Assembly (NCBI GenBank): GCA_006503535.1
Contig: QYRS01000015.1
Span: 558,001-622,000, forward strand
Direction: 5' to 3'
From: Arthrinium phaeospermum
Lineage: Eukaryota > Ascomycota > Sordariomycetes > Amphisphaeriales > Apiosporaceae
DNA: 64,000 bases
Below the pieces are notes generated by a model. That model was not told the DNA's origin. It saw nothing but the letters and a program-made list of their open reading frames with translations, and did not search any database. The first letter of the stretch is position 1. Each line of letters starts with the position of its first letter. The translations under genes and the position numbers were made by a program. Of the stretch, positions 1-11,747 are shown piece after piece.

Positions 1-1442
1 ATGGGTAGCATCTCGCGGTCGCTCGATCCATCGCGGCTCATGCCACGACCCCGCTGTGCCGACGTCGTGCCAAAGGTATGATCAGCATACACACCGTCGT
101 CGCCCTTGTAATCCTCGTCGTTGTCGATGCCGCTGTTATGTCGACGCTGGTCCAAGGGGGTGGCGGAGCACGTCGTCGTCGTCATCGACGAGATTGTCGT
201 GCTGCCCTTGGAGAGCGGGACCCTCAGCCGCCGCTGGCTGTTGTCGGTGCTGGGGCCCGACTTGTACGATCCCGAGTTCCCCTGGTTGTTCGTGCGCCAC
301 CTGGTCCAGAGCGGTAGCGATGCGTCTTTGGCTAGGACGCGCAGCACGGGGATCGAGGCCGCGATGATGGTCACGGCGATCTCGGCATGGCCCCATACAA
401 CAAGCGGTGCGGTATCGTAGATGGGGTCTTTGCTGGCAAGGTTGATCACGTAGGATGTCTTCACGAAAGCTGTGGCTCCAGCGCTGAGATTGGGCATGTT
501 AGACTCCCGCAGCAAGTCTGTGAGAAGAAATGGGATTGGGCAACTCACAAAAGACCACAACTCATAGCGATGGCCACGCCGATCCTCTCGGCCATCCGCA
601 TGTTGACTTTCATGATTAGGAGCCATGGAAGAAGAGCCAGCGCGATATCCATGGCACCAGAGTAAGCTAGTCTAGATGTCAGACAGGACCCCAGGGTTTG
701 GACGGAAGTGGTAAGTATAAAATCTTCGTACCTCCAGATATTGTGCTGTATATCGGGACAATCTGCGAAGGCCAACAGGCGCCCTCGAGGTAGGGCTCCC
801 AGAGCTTCCGGCTAGGTATGCATTGGATGAAGTTGAACACCTGCAAATGAGACCAATCGTGAGCAAATACTCGAGAGAAAGGATAGCTACAATGCCAGAA
901 AGGCATCTTTACTTACAACACTGAGAGTCATGAGGATGTTGATGGTAACGATGATGAAAATAACAACATGGTGAAGTAGGCCTTTGGACAGACGCAGGAG
1001 CGTGATGGCCCAGGACGTTTTAGACCAGGCCGCGGCAAAGATGAGAAAGATAAGATCCACCTGGGCCAGCAAGCCTACCGTGGGAAGCTGCTTCGGATCT
1101 AGGTTGTACACATGCTGGCCGAACCCCTGGCCGACGTTGTAGGTGACATCTATCGCTGATGCCAACAGTAATAGCTATCCAAACCTGTTAGGATATGCGT
1201 TTGAAAGGAACACGTTCAGCTTGATGGTTCATGTTGTGGTCAGGATCGTAGAGGAAGGGAAGACGACATACATATGATAGGAGAAGAACGTAGTCATCCC
1301 ACCAAAGAGATCTGTTTCGAGAAATACGACAGTAACAGCGAAGCACAAGGAAAATCGACGACAGCCCTGTTAAGGCCCAGCTCGACCAGACCATCCATGG
1401 CCCATTGGAGTCATGGCTAAGTTGTGGCAAACTCAAGTCCAT
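1..1442 (-). CDS. Pth11-like / fungal rhodopsin-domain membrane protein (3' end off window)
   Basis: Multi-pass plasma-membrane protein of the fungal rhodopsin-domain family to which Pth11-like receptors belong; ligand unknown. Five exons were read on the minus strand: 1442-1272, 1174-917, 840-732, 666-549 and 483 to beyond position 1. All junctions keep frame, with donors GTATGT, GTAAGT, GTACGA and GTGAGT. The family hallmark WWDDYVLLLSY lies at the end of exon 1. Hydrophobic helices follow (ALTGLSSIFLVLRCY, LIFLIFAAAW, VVIFIIVTINILMTL, IALALLPWLLIMKV, and a last one around IAVTIIAASIPVLRVL). After these comes a hydrophilic Ser/Asp-rich tail that is still open at base 1, so the C-terminus is missing. 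The start is the first ATG in frame; the codon five positions upstream is GTG. No CFEM domain is seen. The family call is firm; receptor function is inference. Confidence 0.85.
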
Positions 1443-3705
1443 GCCGAAAGAGCGCACTTGGAATGGCGAAGACTGATAACTCTCGTGCTTGGATGCCCAA
1501 AGGGGGGATTTGAAGTGGTCGGGAGGCGTCGAGGATATCGGCTCAAGAAGACGCTAGAATGATGGATATCACACCAGAATAGAAAGCCCAAGGAACGAAA
1601 GAATCATCCGAAGGGGGGGGAAGAGGGCAGCAAGTGGAGGAGAAAGGGTCATATGCTTATACTTCTGGTCAGATCAAGACCTGGTACTGAACCCTGAACT
1701 TGCGTCGGGCATTTTTTGTTTTGCTCCCAAGTGGATTTGACATGACCAAGCGTTTGTTAATCTTATGATGCACCTTATGATACAGCAACTGCAGCGCGCA
1801 TCAAGCACGCAGGATTCCCCGAGCAGGATTCCTCGAAGCGATCATTCCGGGTTCGGCAAGAACCCGGCCGGGATGATGAGAAATGGGGCGACTTCCATGT
1901 TCCTGTGCGGTGATTTGGCGGTCTGCTTGCGTCTTGTTGGAATGAATGCGACGTTGATAGCTGTATGCTGGAGGGACATGGCTCCAATGGGACTGCAAGT
2001 GCAGTGATAGAGACATGCATCCCCTGCATCCTGCTCCTACCTTGCCATCCTCACTTTATCCTATTCTGGAGGAGCCCCGCACAAAGCTGCCGAAGGGGTA
2101 CAGTAGGTAGCACATGGAGACGGACTCGGACCAGACCGAGTATGATCATACATGAATGAAAGAATACCGGCGTGATTTCGGATCCGGGTTCTTGCAATAT
2201 CTCGACAGGTCACTAATGATTAATCAACCTACCCATCTGAACAATTCCGTGTCGGATCGGCCGCCGGCTCAAGAGGATAATTAGAACGTGGTTAGAAACC
2301 GGCTCGCAGGCTGGGAAGCTTACTGGGGAGCTCCATGCACGCACGACTCGGCTAGCGGTTGGCGGTCACCTTCGATAAGCAAGTAGCGTAAGTAGTGCTC
2401 AAAGCCAAGTCTTTCCAGGAACAAAACGTCATGAAGTGGTACCTAGTCATAGACAGAGTCCCATCAATTCATCGCTAAGATGTAGGTTGAAAGGGATGGG
2501 CTGCACGCAGAGGCAGCTCTCGCAAAACACGTTCAACCCGGTCAACTTCGAAACAGAAACCCGTTTGCCGAGCAGTCGGTACCCGTCATTGGCCACGTCC
2601 GATCGTCCCGAACAGGCCTGCAGAATCCTGGCACCGTCTCCGACTAATTTGGTTGGGTGCATCTCGTTAGGTTGTTCACACCCAGCATCTTCCCAGTTCT
2701 ATTAAGGGGCACTAGAACACGCTTCGACACCAACTCCCGCACTTGCAGCCCGGCACCTTGGGATGCACCTAAAATTACCAGGTACACCATCCTGCCAGAA
2801 CAGATCACGTCTATATTGAGAACACTGTGCGCGGCCGACCTTCGACATATATATGTAAAGTGATTACCCTCTCTTCCATTTCCCTCTTGTATGAGCTGTG
2901 CTGCAAGTAGCCAGCCAGGTGCGGAGATGGTGTTGTATGATTTCCATCCCGCACCTGCATAAGGTACATAATGTACAAGACTCTCCTCCGTCATCTGGGT
3001 ACATCGAAACTATGTATTGTCCGAACCGACGATGCGAACACATGGCGCGAGCTCCCCCCTCCATCTTGGTCGATCATTTCCCTTGCGATGACTTGGTGGC
3101 TATAATCCACCAACTAAGAGATCTGCAAGGGGTACAATCAACAACCATTAAACAATGCCAACCGAAACTGCGCACGAAACCATTACCGGCGCAAGGCACG
3201 TGGGAAGGGATGAGAGCATGGGCTTTGTTTGTTTCAACTGGGGCTTCCAAGACATACCCCCCTGAATTGTACGGTATCCTATCCTCAACCACGCCCACAA
3301 GCTCCGGCAAAGGTATGGACGGCCTCGTGTATGGTCGCAATTCGCTGCATCTCGATCTATGACTTGGGTGTTATATATGGGAAAGGCCCGGATCTCGTTT
3401 CGCCTGACCACCGTCGCGAAGATGCATCTACATGTGTCTCGGTACTGCCATGTCTTTCTCTTTGTGACCTCTCCAAGCAGAAAGGCGGCGATTGTTGACG
3501 AAGAGCCACCTCGTTGATGATTTCTCGGTTTACCTCTGGAAAGTTCTTCAATCATCAACAATGGATTCAAGAATTTGTAGTTGTAGTGCTTCCAAATATT
3601 TAAGGGGGTTGCAAATCGCGGCAGTAGATACAGCTCTCCAACAGCAAGTAGAATCAGCATAGCAACACCACGACTATTCAATATTCAACTTCACATACAA
3701 CAACT
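1443..3705. other. Intergenic, no supported gene
   Basis: About 2.3 kb between the divergently oriented receptor and kinase genes. ORFs up to 177 codons exist on both strands, but none has a recognisable motif, an ATG start with good context or splice-linked continuation. A run of nine G ends near 1620. The only promoter-like element noted is a TATTTAAG stretch near 3595, about 110 bp before the kinase start. Confidence 0.5.
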
Positions 3706-4652
3706 ATGGACACCATGTTAAGTTTCGGACAGCGCTTCAGTAGCGTCAGTCACAGTATCAGGACGATCTGGCTATCGTTCAGTTTGGGCTTCGGCCTTCA
3801 TCATCTTTGGTGCGCTCTGCAGAAGAAGGACGGGCTTGGGAAGACCTCCTAAGCCCTCCAGCGGCCAGGCAAAGTGCAAGACTACAGGGGCTTGTGCAAG
3901 GATCAAAAGCCTCTCGTGATCCTCATTCTGGGTGCCCCGGGCGTGGGCAAAGGCACCCAGTCCGCGTATCTCGCCTCTACATTTGGGCTCACCCACCTGT
4001 CGTACGGCGACCTCATGCGCAAGCTCAGTAACGACCGAGCGTCGGTCGTCTCCACGCTGCCGATCAAACCAGGTACCAAGAGCCCCGCCGTGCCCGACGA
4101 TCTCGGGGCTGTTCTGGTGTGGGACGAGATCGAAAGGGGGATGCGACACGAGAACAAAATGGCTTGGCTGGTGGATGGGTTCCCCAGAAACCACCGACAA
4201 GTCAGCAAGTGGATGGAGAACGCATCTTCGGTGCAGCCGGTTATCTACCTGTTCGCGCCCCTCTCGGTCTCCGCGTCGCGGATCAGCGGCCGGGCGGGCG
4301 GGTCCGGGAGGCCGGAGGATGCAGACCAAGACGTCATCGAGGAACGGCTGGACAGATACCGCAACGAGAGCGAGCCGCTCTTGGCCAAACTAGAGGGCCA
4401 AGGTTTCCAAGTCAAACGCATCAACAGCGACAGAGAGCTGGCGGAAGTGCAGCAAGAGCTGTACACGCTCGTCAAGGTAAGTTGGATAGAAAGACAGACA
4501 CGAGTCGAGAGATCCCCTCACTAACTCTAGTACAGGGTATTGCTGATGAATATGTCAAAGCATGCATGTACAAAGACATCAACCAGAGGATCGAACACAT
4601 GGCATTACAAAGTAGCTTTCATCGCGCCCTGCCAGTTTTGAAAATTGGGTAG
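3706..4652 (+). CDS. Nucleoside monophosphate kinase, adenylate / UMP-CMP kinase family
   Basis: P-loop kinase moving a phosphate from ATP to a nucleoside monophosphate. Proposed exons are 3706-3809, 3888-4476 and 4536-4652 (269 aa). The core shows the P-loop GAPGVGKGTQ, the NMP-binding LSYGDLMRK, the family signature WLVDGFPR, and a lid/arginine region ISGRAGGSGRPEDAD followed by EERLDRYRNES. The last intron (4477-4535) has GTAAGT, a CTAAC branch and TACAG, and is secure. The first intron was chosen because an in-frame TAA at 3850 must be removed; GTGCGC at 3810 to ACTACAG at 3887 keeps frame with ATG 3706, but this junction is less certain. The N-terminal extension is hydrophobic (TIWLSFSLGFGL) and could be a signal or anchor. 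Substrate (AMP or UMP/CMP) cannot be decided. The tail after the lid is unlike ordinary UMP-CMP kinases, suggesting a paralogue. Confidence 0.8.
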
Positions 4653-5747
4653 AATTTCCTACGAGCGAGCTCAGTCGTGCGTGTGATTGCTTAAAGCAAG
4701 TAGATGTGCAGAGCGTTGCGGAGGTTGGGAGACGGAAGAATGGAGAAGGAAGACGAGTCGCGATACGGGGTGATTGTGGGGAAGGCCCCTCTGGATGATA
4801 TTACTCAATGCACTCCCGAGAAGATAGAGGCAATGCTATGATTCGGCTCGAGCGAAATGGAATTGGAAATCGCAAAATTGCCAGCTGCCTGTTCGTGTCC
4901 TAGACATCGTCAATTTGCTGGTTTGGGTTCATCTCGTCATGTCTCGGGCTCGACGTTCACGTGTCTACCAGCACAGCTCTGACTTGGGACGTTGCGGAGG
5001 CTGCCTGGGTGCCTGCTAAATTTGGGAACGTCGGCCTTATGATGAAATCCAATAAACGCGACATCATGCTGACTGCCTGGGTGTAAATCTCGTAGTTGAC
5101 CAGACTCTGGCAGTGAAGCTCTTCAGTGTTCGGAATGAGACCGGTGTGCCGGCTAAGTACCTAGGTAGTGCGGGCTATGGTCTAAGGCCCCTCCGTATTT
5201 CCGAGCCTCTGGAAAATCCAAAAGCGTGGGAGAGTAGGTCTGTATGCCTAAGGTAGGCAGTAGGCAAGCATTAAAGACAGTTATTTGGCAACCAACGCTC
5301 GCACACCTCGGGATCGGCCGAGCCAACTCATTTTCCTGGAGATGCATTGATGGAGAGGCTGCCTGCCAAATGATGATTTCCATCAAATGTGGACAGACGG
5401 ATTGGCGGTAGGGCGACGTGCGCTGTGCTTTTTTCTTCCTTACCCGGTTCGAGCACCTCTTTTTTTAGCGGGTTGTCGGGACAACCCGCTAAAAGGATAG
5501 GAAAGGGCCCCTAAAAGCTAGGGGCTTCAGTGAGCCCAAGCTTCTTCATGCTAATCTCCCACACAAATTGACTTCGAGACCTTTGAAGAAAGGAGCGGGC
5601 AAAGACGCGACCGGGATCACCAAGTCGCGTAGACGCCAACTCCATATCATCAGTCTTATTGTACTGCACACCACCTAGGTCCATCCCTTGGGAATTCGTC
5701 TGGCATCTATCGACTTCCCAAGCCTCTTTTCCTGACTCCTCACCGCC
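4653..5747. other. Intergenic between kinase and kinesin
   Basis: No supported gene. Both flanking genes are on the plus strand. The only notable structure is the perfect inverted repeat at 5463-5494. A GGTTCGAGCACC box followed by a T-run at about 5445-5466 resembles a tRNA end, but no cloverleaf can be drawn upstream of it. Confidence 0.5.
5463..5494. repeat. Perfect 15-bp inverted repeat with 2-bp loop
   Basis: Left arm TTTTAGCGGGTTGTC is the exact reverse complement of the right arm GACAACCCGCTAAAA, separated by GG. Extra T residues extend the left flank. It lies 254 bp upstream of the kinesin start. It could be a transposon-end footprint, a palindromic protein site or a hairpin; the sequence alone does not say which. 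Confidence 0.85.
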
Positions 5748-8069
5748 ATGTCCGTACGCGTCGTGGCCCGAATCCGGCCATTGCTTGAAAAAGAGCTCGA
5801 CAAGGACATCATCGTCCACGCCGCCAGCACCGAGGACGGGAAACCCAGCACCCTGGTGAAGATCCCGAGTCCAAAGAATGGAGCAGAGGAGTTCACGTTC
5901 GCCTTCAACAGCGTCTACGACCAACAGACCTCGCAAGAGGAGCTGTTCACCGCCGAGGGTACGCCACCACCATGGCCTCGACGAGGACACACGTCTGGAA
6001 AGCTGGAGGACCCTTACTGACTGTCATGTTCTCTAGTCGCGCCTCACCTCAAGTCGCTCTTCCAAGGTCTCGATGTCACCCTCTTCGCGTACGGCGTCAC
6101 TGGAACCGGTAAAACACATACCATGCGAGGAGGGATGAAACTGGCCGAACGCGGTGTGATCCCTCGACTTCTCAGCGGTGTCTTCCGTAGATCAAAGAAG
6201 ATTGCCAAGGACACCAACGGCGCTACCGCGGTGTCTGTGGCCTTGTCCTACTACGAAATCTACAACGACAAAGTCTTCGACCTGCTCGAACCCCCGGAAA
6301 AGCGGACCCCGACGGGCCTGCCGTTGCGTGAAGCCAATGGTAAGACGCATGTCGTGGGCCTCTCAGAACGGCCATGCGAGGACTTGAAGGACTTCGAGAA
6401 GCTATACATTGAGTCCAACCTCAACCGCGTAACAGCGTCGACAAAACTCAATGCCCACAGCAGCCGAAGTCATGCGATTCTTCGTGTCAAAGTCACTCAG
6501 GTGACTGAGGAGGGCGTACTGGAGAGCACAGCCTCGGCCATCGATCTGGCCGGATCCGAGGATAACCGAAGGACAGACAACGGCAAGGAGCGTCTCGTCG
6601 AGTCGGCAGCAATCAACAAGAGCTTGTTTGTGCTGAGTCAGTGCATCGACGCAATTTCACGAGGCGACCGACGTATTCCCTTCCGGGAGTCCAAGATGAC
6701 CCGGATCCTTTCCTTGGGCCAGAATAACGGAATCACCGTCATGATTCTGAACCTTGCGCCTCTCCGGAGCTATCATCTGGACACCCTTAGCAGTCTCAAC
6801 GTCAGCTCCAGAGCCAAGAGAATCGAAGTGCGTGAGATCGAAAACGAAATCGTTTACAAGCAGGTCCCTCGTACCAATTCTGGCAACGTCTCAGGTGTGC
6901 CTCGACAACCTCTCCGGCCGCTTCTCAATGCTCACAATGTCCATGCAGGTGCAGTAGCTGCCAAGGAGAAGGAAAAGGAAAAGGAGAAGGAGAAGCCGGC
7001 CACGGATCGACCTGTCAAGCTCTTCAATGTCTACACCGACCGCTCGAAGCCTGTCGTTCCCGCGAAACCTACCATCGCCATGACCGCGCCCTCGCCCACC
7101 GGTGTTCCACGACCAGCTAACACCCCTGCCAAGCGTTCAGCAGTGGCCGTTTACAAACGTCCTTCGGATTTCGAGAGCGGCATAGCGCGACCTAGCAAGA
7201 TTACCCGCCCCGTGCATACCTCTCTACCCCTACCCAGCAAGCCGGCCTCGACGTCCGCTCCAGCAGAGCCGTCCCCGCCCGCCATATCAGCAGACCTGAT
7301 TGAAGCCATGGTCGAGAAGAAAGTCGCGGAGATTCTCGCCTCGCGGGAGGCTTCGCGTAGTCAGGAGACTCCGGTCCAGCCCCAGCCCGAGATCAGCGAT
7401 GCAGTGCAGAAACGCCTGGACGCGCTCGAGCGCCGGATTGAGGATGGCCGTCATGACGATTCCAATTCCGAAGGATTGAGGTTCCTGTTGATGGCAAGAC
7501 AGCACAAGGAGAGGGGCGAGGACGCCAGTGCGCTTAAGATGTACGAGATGGCGCTGCCGTACTTCCCAGGCCAGGTGAAGCTCCTCGCCAAGATGGAAAG
7601 GCTCAAGTTGAAGCTGGCGGCTAAGGCGCAGGGAAAGGACAGCGGCTGTGATATTGGCCACGAGTCAGGCAGCAGCTCTGTCTCCCGCAAGAAGAAGGTC
7701 CACCGACAAACGGAAAGCGAGGATTGCGACGCCTCCGAGGCTGACGACGACGACGAGGATTACTCGCGGGACCGGAAGAAGAGCAAGAAGGCCAAAGCCC
7801 TCAAGCTGGACCTTCCCCTCGATGATACACCCCTGACACCCCATATGCAGGAACTGCTCGATATCATCAACTCGAAAGACTTGAGTGCTATCATGGGGCT
7901 GCAGGGGTTCGGGCCGAAGAAAGCGCGCGACCTGGTGGATTATCTGGCCGCCACGAGAGATGAGCAAGATGGCGCGATAACGTCTCTGGCGCAGTTGCGG
8001 GCTGTTCCTGGAATGGGCGGCCGTGCTGTCGAGAGGGCGTACGAGGGTTTGGTGGCCGACCGAGCATAG
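5748..8069 (+). CDS. Kinesin-10 (Kid/KIF22-like) motor with C-terminal helix-hairpin-helix
   Basis: Plus-end microtubule motor of the chromokinesin type, expected on spindle and chromosomes. Exons are 5748-5958 and 6037-8069 (747 aa); the 78-nt intron uses GTACGC, a CTGAC branch and CTCTAG. The motor domain occupies roughly residues 1-350. It begins SVRVVARIRPL and has the P-loop GVTGTGKTHTM, switch I NAHSSRSHAI and switch II DLAGSE. A Pro/Ala/Lys-rich linker with a Lys-Glu run follows, then a predicted coiled coil (around DAVQKRLDALERRIEDG). Next is a TPR-like helical pair (FLLMARQHKERGEDASALKM) and an acidic/basic stretch. The C-terminus has two hairpin motifs, LQGFGPKKARDLVDYL and VPGMGGRAVERAYEG, the DNA-binding fold typical of Kid. 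The gene is intact, with no frameshift. Confidence 0.93.
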
Positions 8070-9381
8070 AGGAGGGGTAGAAGTAGAGGCGAAGTCATTT
8101 GCGGTGTTTGTCTGCATAGCTAGAAGGTGTTTGAGGGCCAAAAAGAACTAGAGCAGAGCATTTGGGCCGGTTGCATTGGCGCGGCGTTTAGGGGTTGATG
8201 GGGGTATCCCATGCTTTTGTTTGGATACTGTTTCAGCATATTGCACTCAGGCGCATCTCTTTTACCATTCTTCATCGGCCTGGTTATCAGCTGCCCAGTC
8301 TTTTCTGCATACTTGATTCTTCTTCTCCATCTTCACCTTCTTCTTCGTCTACATCTTCATTGCCGCCTATCCCAGGCCCTTTCCCTTTGTCGTCCTCAAG
8401 AGGTTGGTATTAGTAGATTTAAACACAGAACAGATTGAAGCTTTGCAATGTGCATGTCGTCAAAACTGAGTGTCGGAGGGGGGACTGACTCTCGGGCGTA
8501 ACACTGATCTGCAAATTGGTGAGACTGCCCCAGCGATCAGAGAGAGTGAGCTAACGTTAACCTGCTTACCTAGAATGAGATGGCCTTAACCTAGAAATGT
8601 TACTGTAGGTGATGGCAAGATTACCTGACAGGTGCTTGGGGGCATCTTAGCGCTGGTCGCGTTTCTTAGCTCCCGCGGCGATCAGGTCTACCCGTCCCCC
8701 GTCTCCAACGTCATCGATCCTCTGCAATCACCAGCCTCGACAGCAAAGCTCTTTTCGCATGATGGCCCCATGGCGCTCACAGCCTTTCCAAGATGTCGGT
8801 TATCTGTCCGATTCGCATTTCTATATTCGATGGGACCGCCTTTGCATTATATCATGACTTGTCGATTGCGCTTGCTACCCACGTGTTTCCGAGAAACTGG
8901 AGGGACACCCACTCATCGCTTTCGGACTTGAAGACTACCCCTGGTCTACTTTGCTTTTCTGGCACGCATCCCGATCGACAGGGCTCTGCATGGCGGCTTG
9001 CAGTCTATCAAAAGTCATGATGCTATTGACAGCATACCCACCTGGATACGGACAGTTGGTGTTTCCCCGTTAGAGCTCTCCGGCGCAACCGCCCGCCGTG
9101 TACGGTCACCTTTGCCGTAGGCAAAAATGTATGACGTGCCTGATTGGTTCCAAGCGTCACTTATTGGCAGTGAAGTAGGTTGTCCCACATAGGTAACCGT
9201 GTATTATAATACCGCTCCTTGTCTTTGCCTATTGTCAATGTCTACTCCTGGGTCCTTTTAATGTACCTTGACCGCCAGCCACGCATGGGTGTGAAGCTCT
9301 ACGTTGCGCCCTGTCTGTCAAGTCTCGTATCTATTCAACCACTTCGATTGCGGCAAATTGCCAACCGGTGGCACCCTCAAT
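8070..9381. other. Intergenic, contains CT-rich tract
   Basis: No supported gene. A pyrimidine-rich stretch at about 8322-8380, made of TTC and CTT triplets, gives chance serine-rich ORFs. An AT-rich TATTATAATA at about 9202 may serve the downstream transporter. Confidence 0.5.
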
Positions 9382-11315
9382 ATGGTCGGTCTTTTTCGAG
9401 ACACGTTCTTCGGTCATTGCGTGCGCTTGATTACCCGCGGCAAGGTTTTCAAGTACCCCGAAGAAGTCGACCCTTCGATATGGACCAAGTACGTCCATGC
9501 TGAAAAGTCGGCCAATATGGCCCAGTATGGCCAGACCACCGCGCCTGAAGGGTCGTCCCGGGAGAGTCCTGCTCAAAGCCCACGGCAGCAGCCACGCGAC
9601 TCTCGCTCCTCTTCGGCAACGGAGGTAGACCACGGAGCGATTACCCCCAATAGCCATGAACGCCACGTCGACCCCGAGAAAGGCAAGGATCATTACATTG
9701 TCGACTGGTACGGTCCCGACGACCCTGAGGTATGATAAGCCCCAGTTGATATGTACTACAGTCCTTTCTCCGTCTCGGTCCATCTAACATGCTGCAGAAC
9801 CCTCGAAACTGGTCTCGGCCTAAGAAGTTCTTCGTCACATTTGAGATATGCCTTCTAACCTTCAGCGTGTACATCGGCTCCGCCATCTACTCCTCTGGCA
9901 TTCTCGGGGTCTCTCAAGAGTTTGGTGTATCCCGTGTGGCTGCGACTCTGGGCTTGACTCTTTTTGTCGCCGGTTACGGGCTGGGTCCCATGTTGTGGTC
10001 GCCCCTTTCTGAGATTCCCCAGACGGGCCGAAATCCCATCTACATCTTGACGCTGGCCTTGTTCGTCGTTCTTCAGGTCCCCACAGCCCTGGCGACGAAC
10101 TTTGGAATGCTTTTGGCGTTCCGTTTCATTACCGGGTTTATTGGTAGCCCATCGCTCGCCACTGGAGGTGCCAGCATCGGAGACATGTATTCACCCGCCA
10201 AGCGCACGTACGGCCTGGCGGTCTGGGGTATCGGTGCCGTCTGTGGTAAGTCACGCTCTTGCACTTGCCCGTACTTTTGAACACTCATATTGAGCCGTTT
10301 AGGTCCTACACTCGGTCCCTTGGTCGGTGGGTTCGCTGTCGAAAAGGAGACTTGGCGTTGGACCATATGGGAAATCATGTGGCTCTCTGGCGCCACCCTG
10401 ATTCTCCTCATTTTCTTCCTACCCGAGACGTCGTCGGCCAATATCCTCTATCGCCGGGCTCGCCGTCTTCGCAAGCTCACAGGTAACGACAAGCTTATTT
10501 GCGAGCCAGAGCTAGTGGGACAGGAGATGACCGCCAAGGATGCTGTGTCGATGATTCTGATCCGGCCATTCTCGCTGCTGTTTACGGAGCCCATCGTCTT
10601 CGCTCTCGATTTATACATCGCGCTCGTCTACGGCTTGCTGTACATATGGTTTGAAAGCTTCCCACTGGTCTTCACTGGAATCTACGGCTTCAGTCTCGGG
10701 ACGCAGGGTCTGGCCTTCATCGGCATCCTCGTCGGCGTGTTCGTGGTCTTGCCGCCGTTCGCTTGGTACCAGCACAGGTACATTGAGCCCAAGTTCAACC
10801 AGAACGGCGAGCTGAAGCCCGAGTGGCGCCTGCCCCCGGCCTTCATCGGCTCCCTCGCCATCCCTATCTGCCTCTTCTGGTTCGGCTGGACTTCGCGGCC
10901 CGAGATCCACTGGATCGTACCTATCATCGGCACCGCGTGGTTCAGCATCGGCACCTTCTTACTCTTCAACTGCGTCATGAACTACCTCAGCGATGCCTAC
11001 CCGGAGTACATCGCGAGCGTTCTTGCTGGCAACGACTTGCTGCGGAGTGGATTTGGCGCTGGTTTTGTGAGTTTGTTTCCTCTCTACTCACTCGGATTCT
11101 TTCCCAAGTTCACAATCTTATGTAATAGACAAGCATGCTAATCATCTCTTGTACAGCCGTTGTTTGCGACAGCAATGTATGACTACCTAGGTGTGGCTTG
11201 GGCTTCCTCGACATTGGCATTTATTTCGATAGCCTTTATACCGATACCTTTCCTCCTTTTCAAGTACGGCGAGAAGCTACGACACAAGAGCAAGCATGCG
11301 CGGCATGATCTTTAG
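9382..11315 (+). CDS. MFS drug/polyamine:H+ antiporter, DHA1 type
   Basis: Plasma-membrane proton antiporter with 12 predicted helices, of the DHA1 group that includes Flu1/Mdr1-like drug exporters; substrate unknown. Exons are 9382-9729, 9798-10245, 10303-11066 and 11157-11315 (572 aa). All four join in frame with donors GTATGA, GTAAGT and GTGAGT. A 120-residue cytosolic N-terminus beginning MVGLFRDTFFGHCVRL precedes the first helix after NPRNWSRPKK. The antiporter motif C appears as GPTLGPLVGGF in helix 5. A central loop with YRRARRLRKLTG and a basic C-terminal tail (KYGEKLRHKSKHARH) fit the family. ATG 9382 is the first ATG in the frame and its N-terminal wording looks typical of these proteins. 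Intact. Confidence 0.92.
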
Positions 11316-11747
11316 ACAGAATTGGCTCAGTTAGGACATAATTTCAGACCAACACAATTGTACGTAATGCTAGCATATAATTAATTCTGTTATTATCAAA
11401 ATGTACTTTCGCTCTTAACGGTGCAAGTCCGTTGCTATGCAAACCCATGTACGTATAGATTAGTGAGTAGATCAATATGGAAAGATCTGGTAGTATTGAA
11501 TGATTTCATTTCAAAGACCTCTAAACGGTGATGTTTGTAAACAGGGTATCTCGTGAGCTCATGTGGTGTTGGCCATACACCTAATAGGATCCGGAAAGAT
11601 GTTGATCACTGTTCTCTCAGAAAAATACAAAACACCCAGAAGAAATCCATCGACCCGATCTGGATACTTCCGAATAGACCACAAACAGCTATACGCACAA
11701 CTCCATCCACCTTTCGTAGATTCTCCACGACGATCAAAAATACCCAA
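11316..11747. other. Convergent 3' intergenic space
   Basis: AT-rich 3' flanks of two convergent genes. No ORF or RNA gene supported. Confidence 0.5.

Noticed and set aside
3148..3681. 177-codon minus-strand ORF upstream of the kinase
   Set aside because: No motif, no splice continuation, non-coding-like composition.
5440..5466. GGTTCGAGCACC followed by a T-run, like a tRNA B box and terminator
   Set aside because: No acceptor, D or anticodon stem can be formed upstream.
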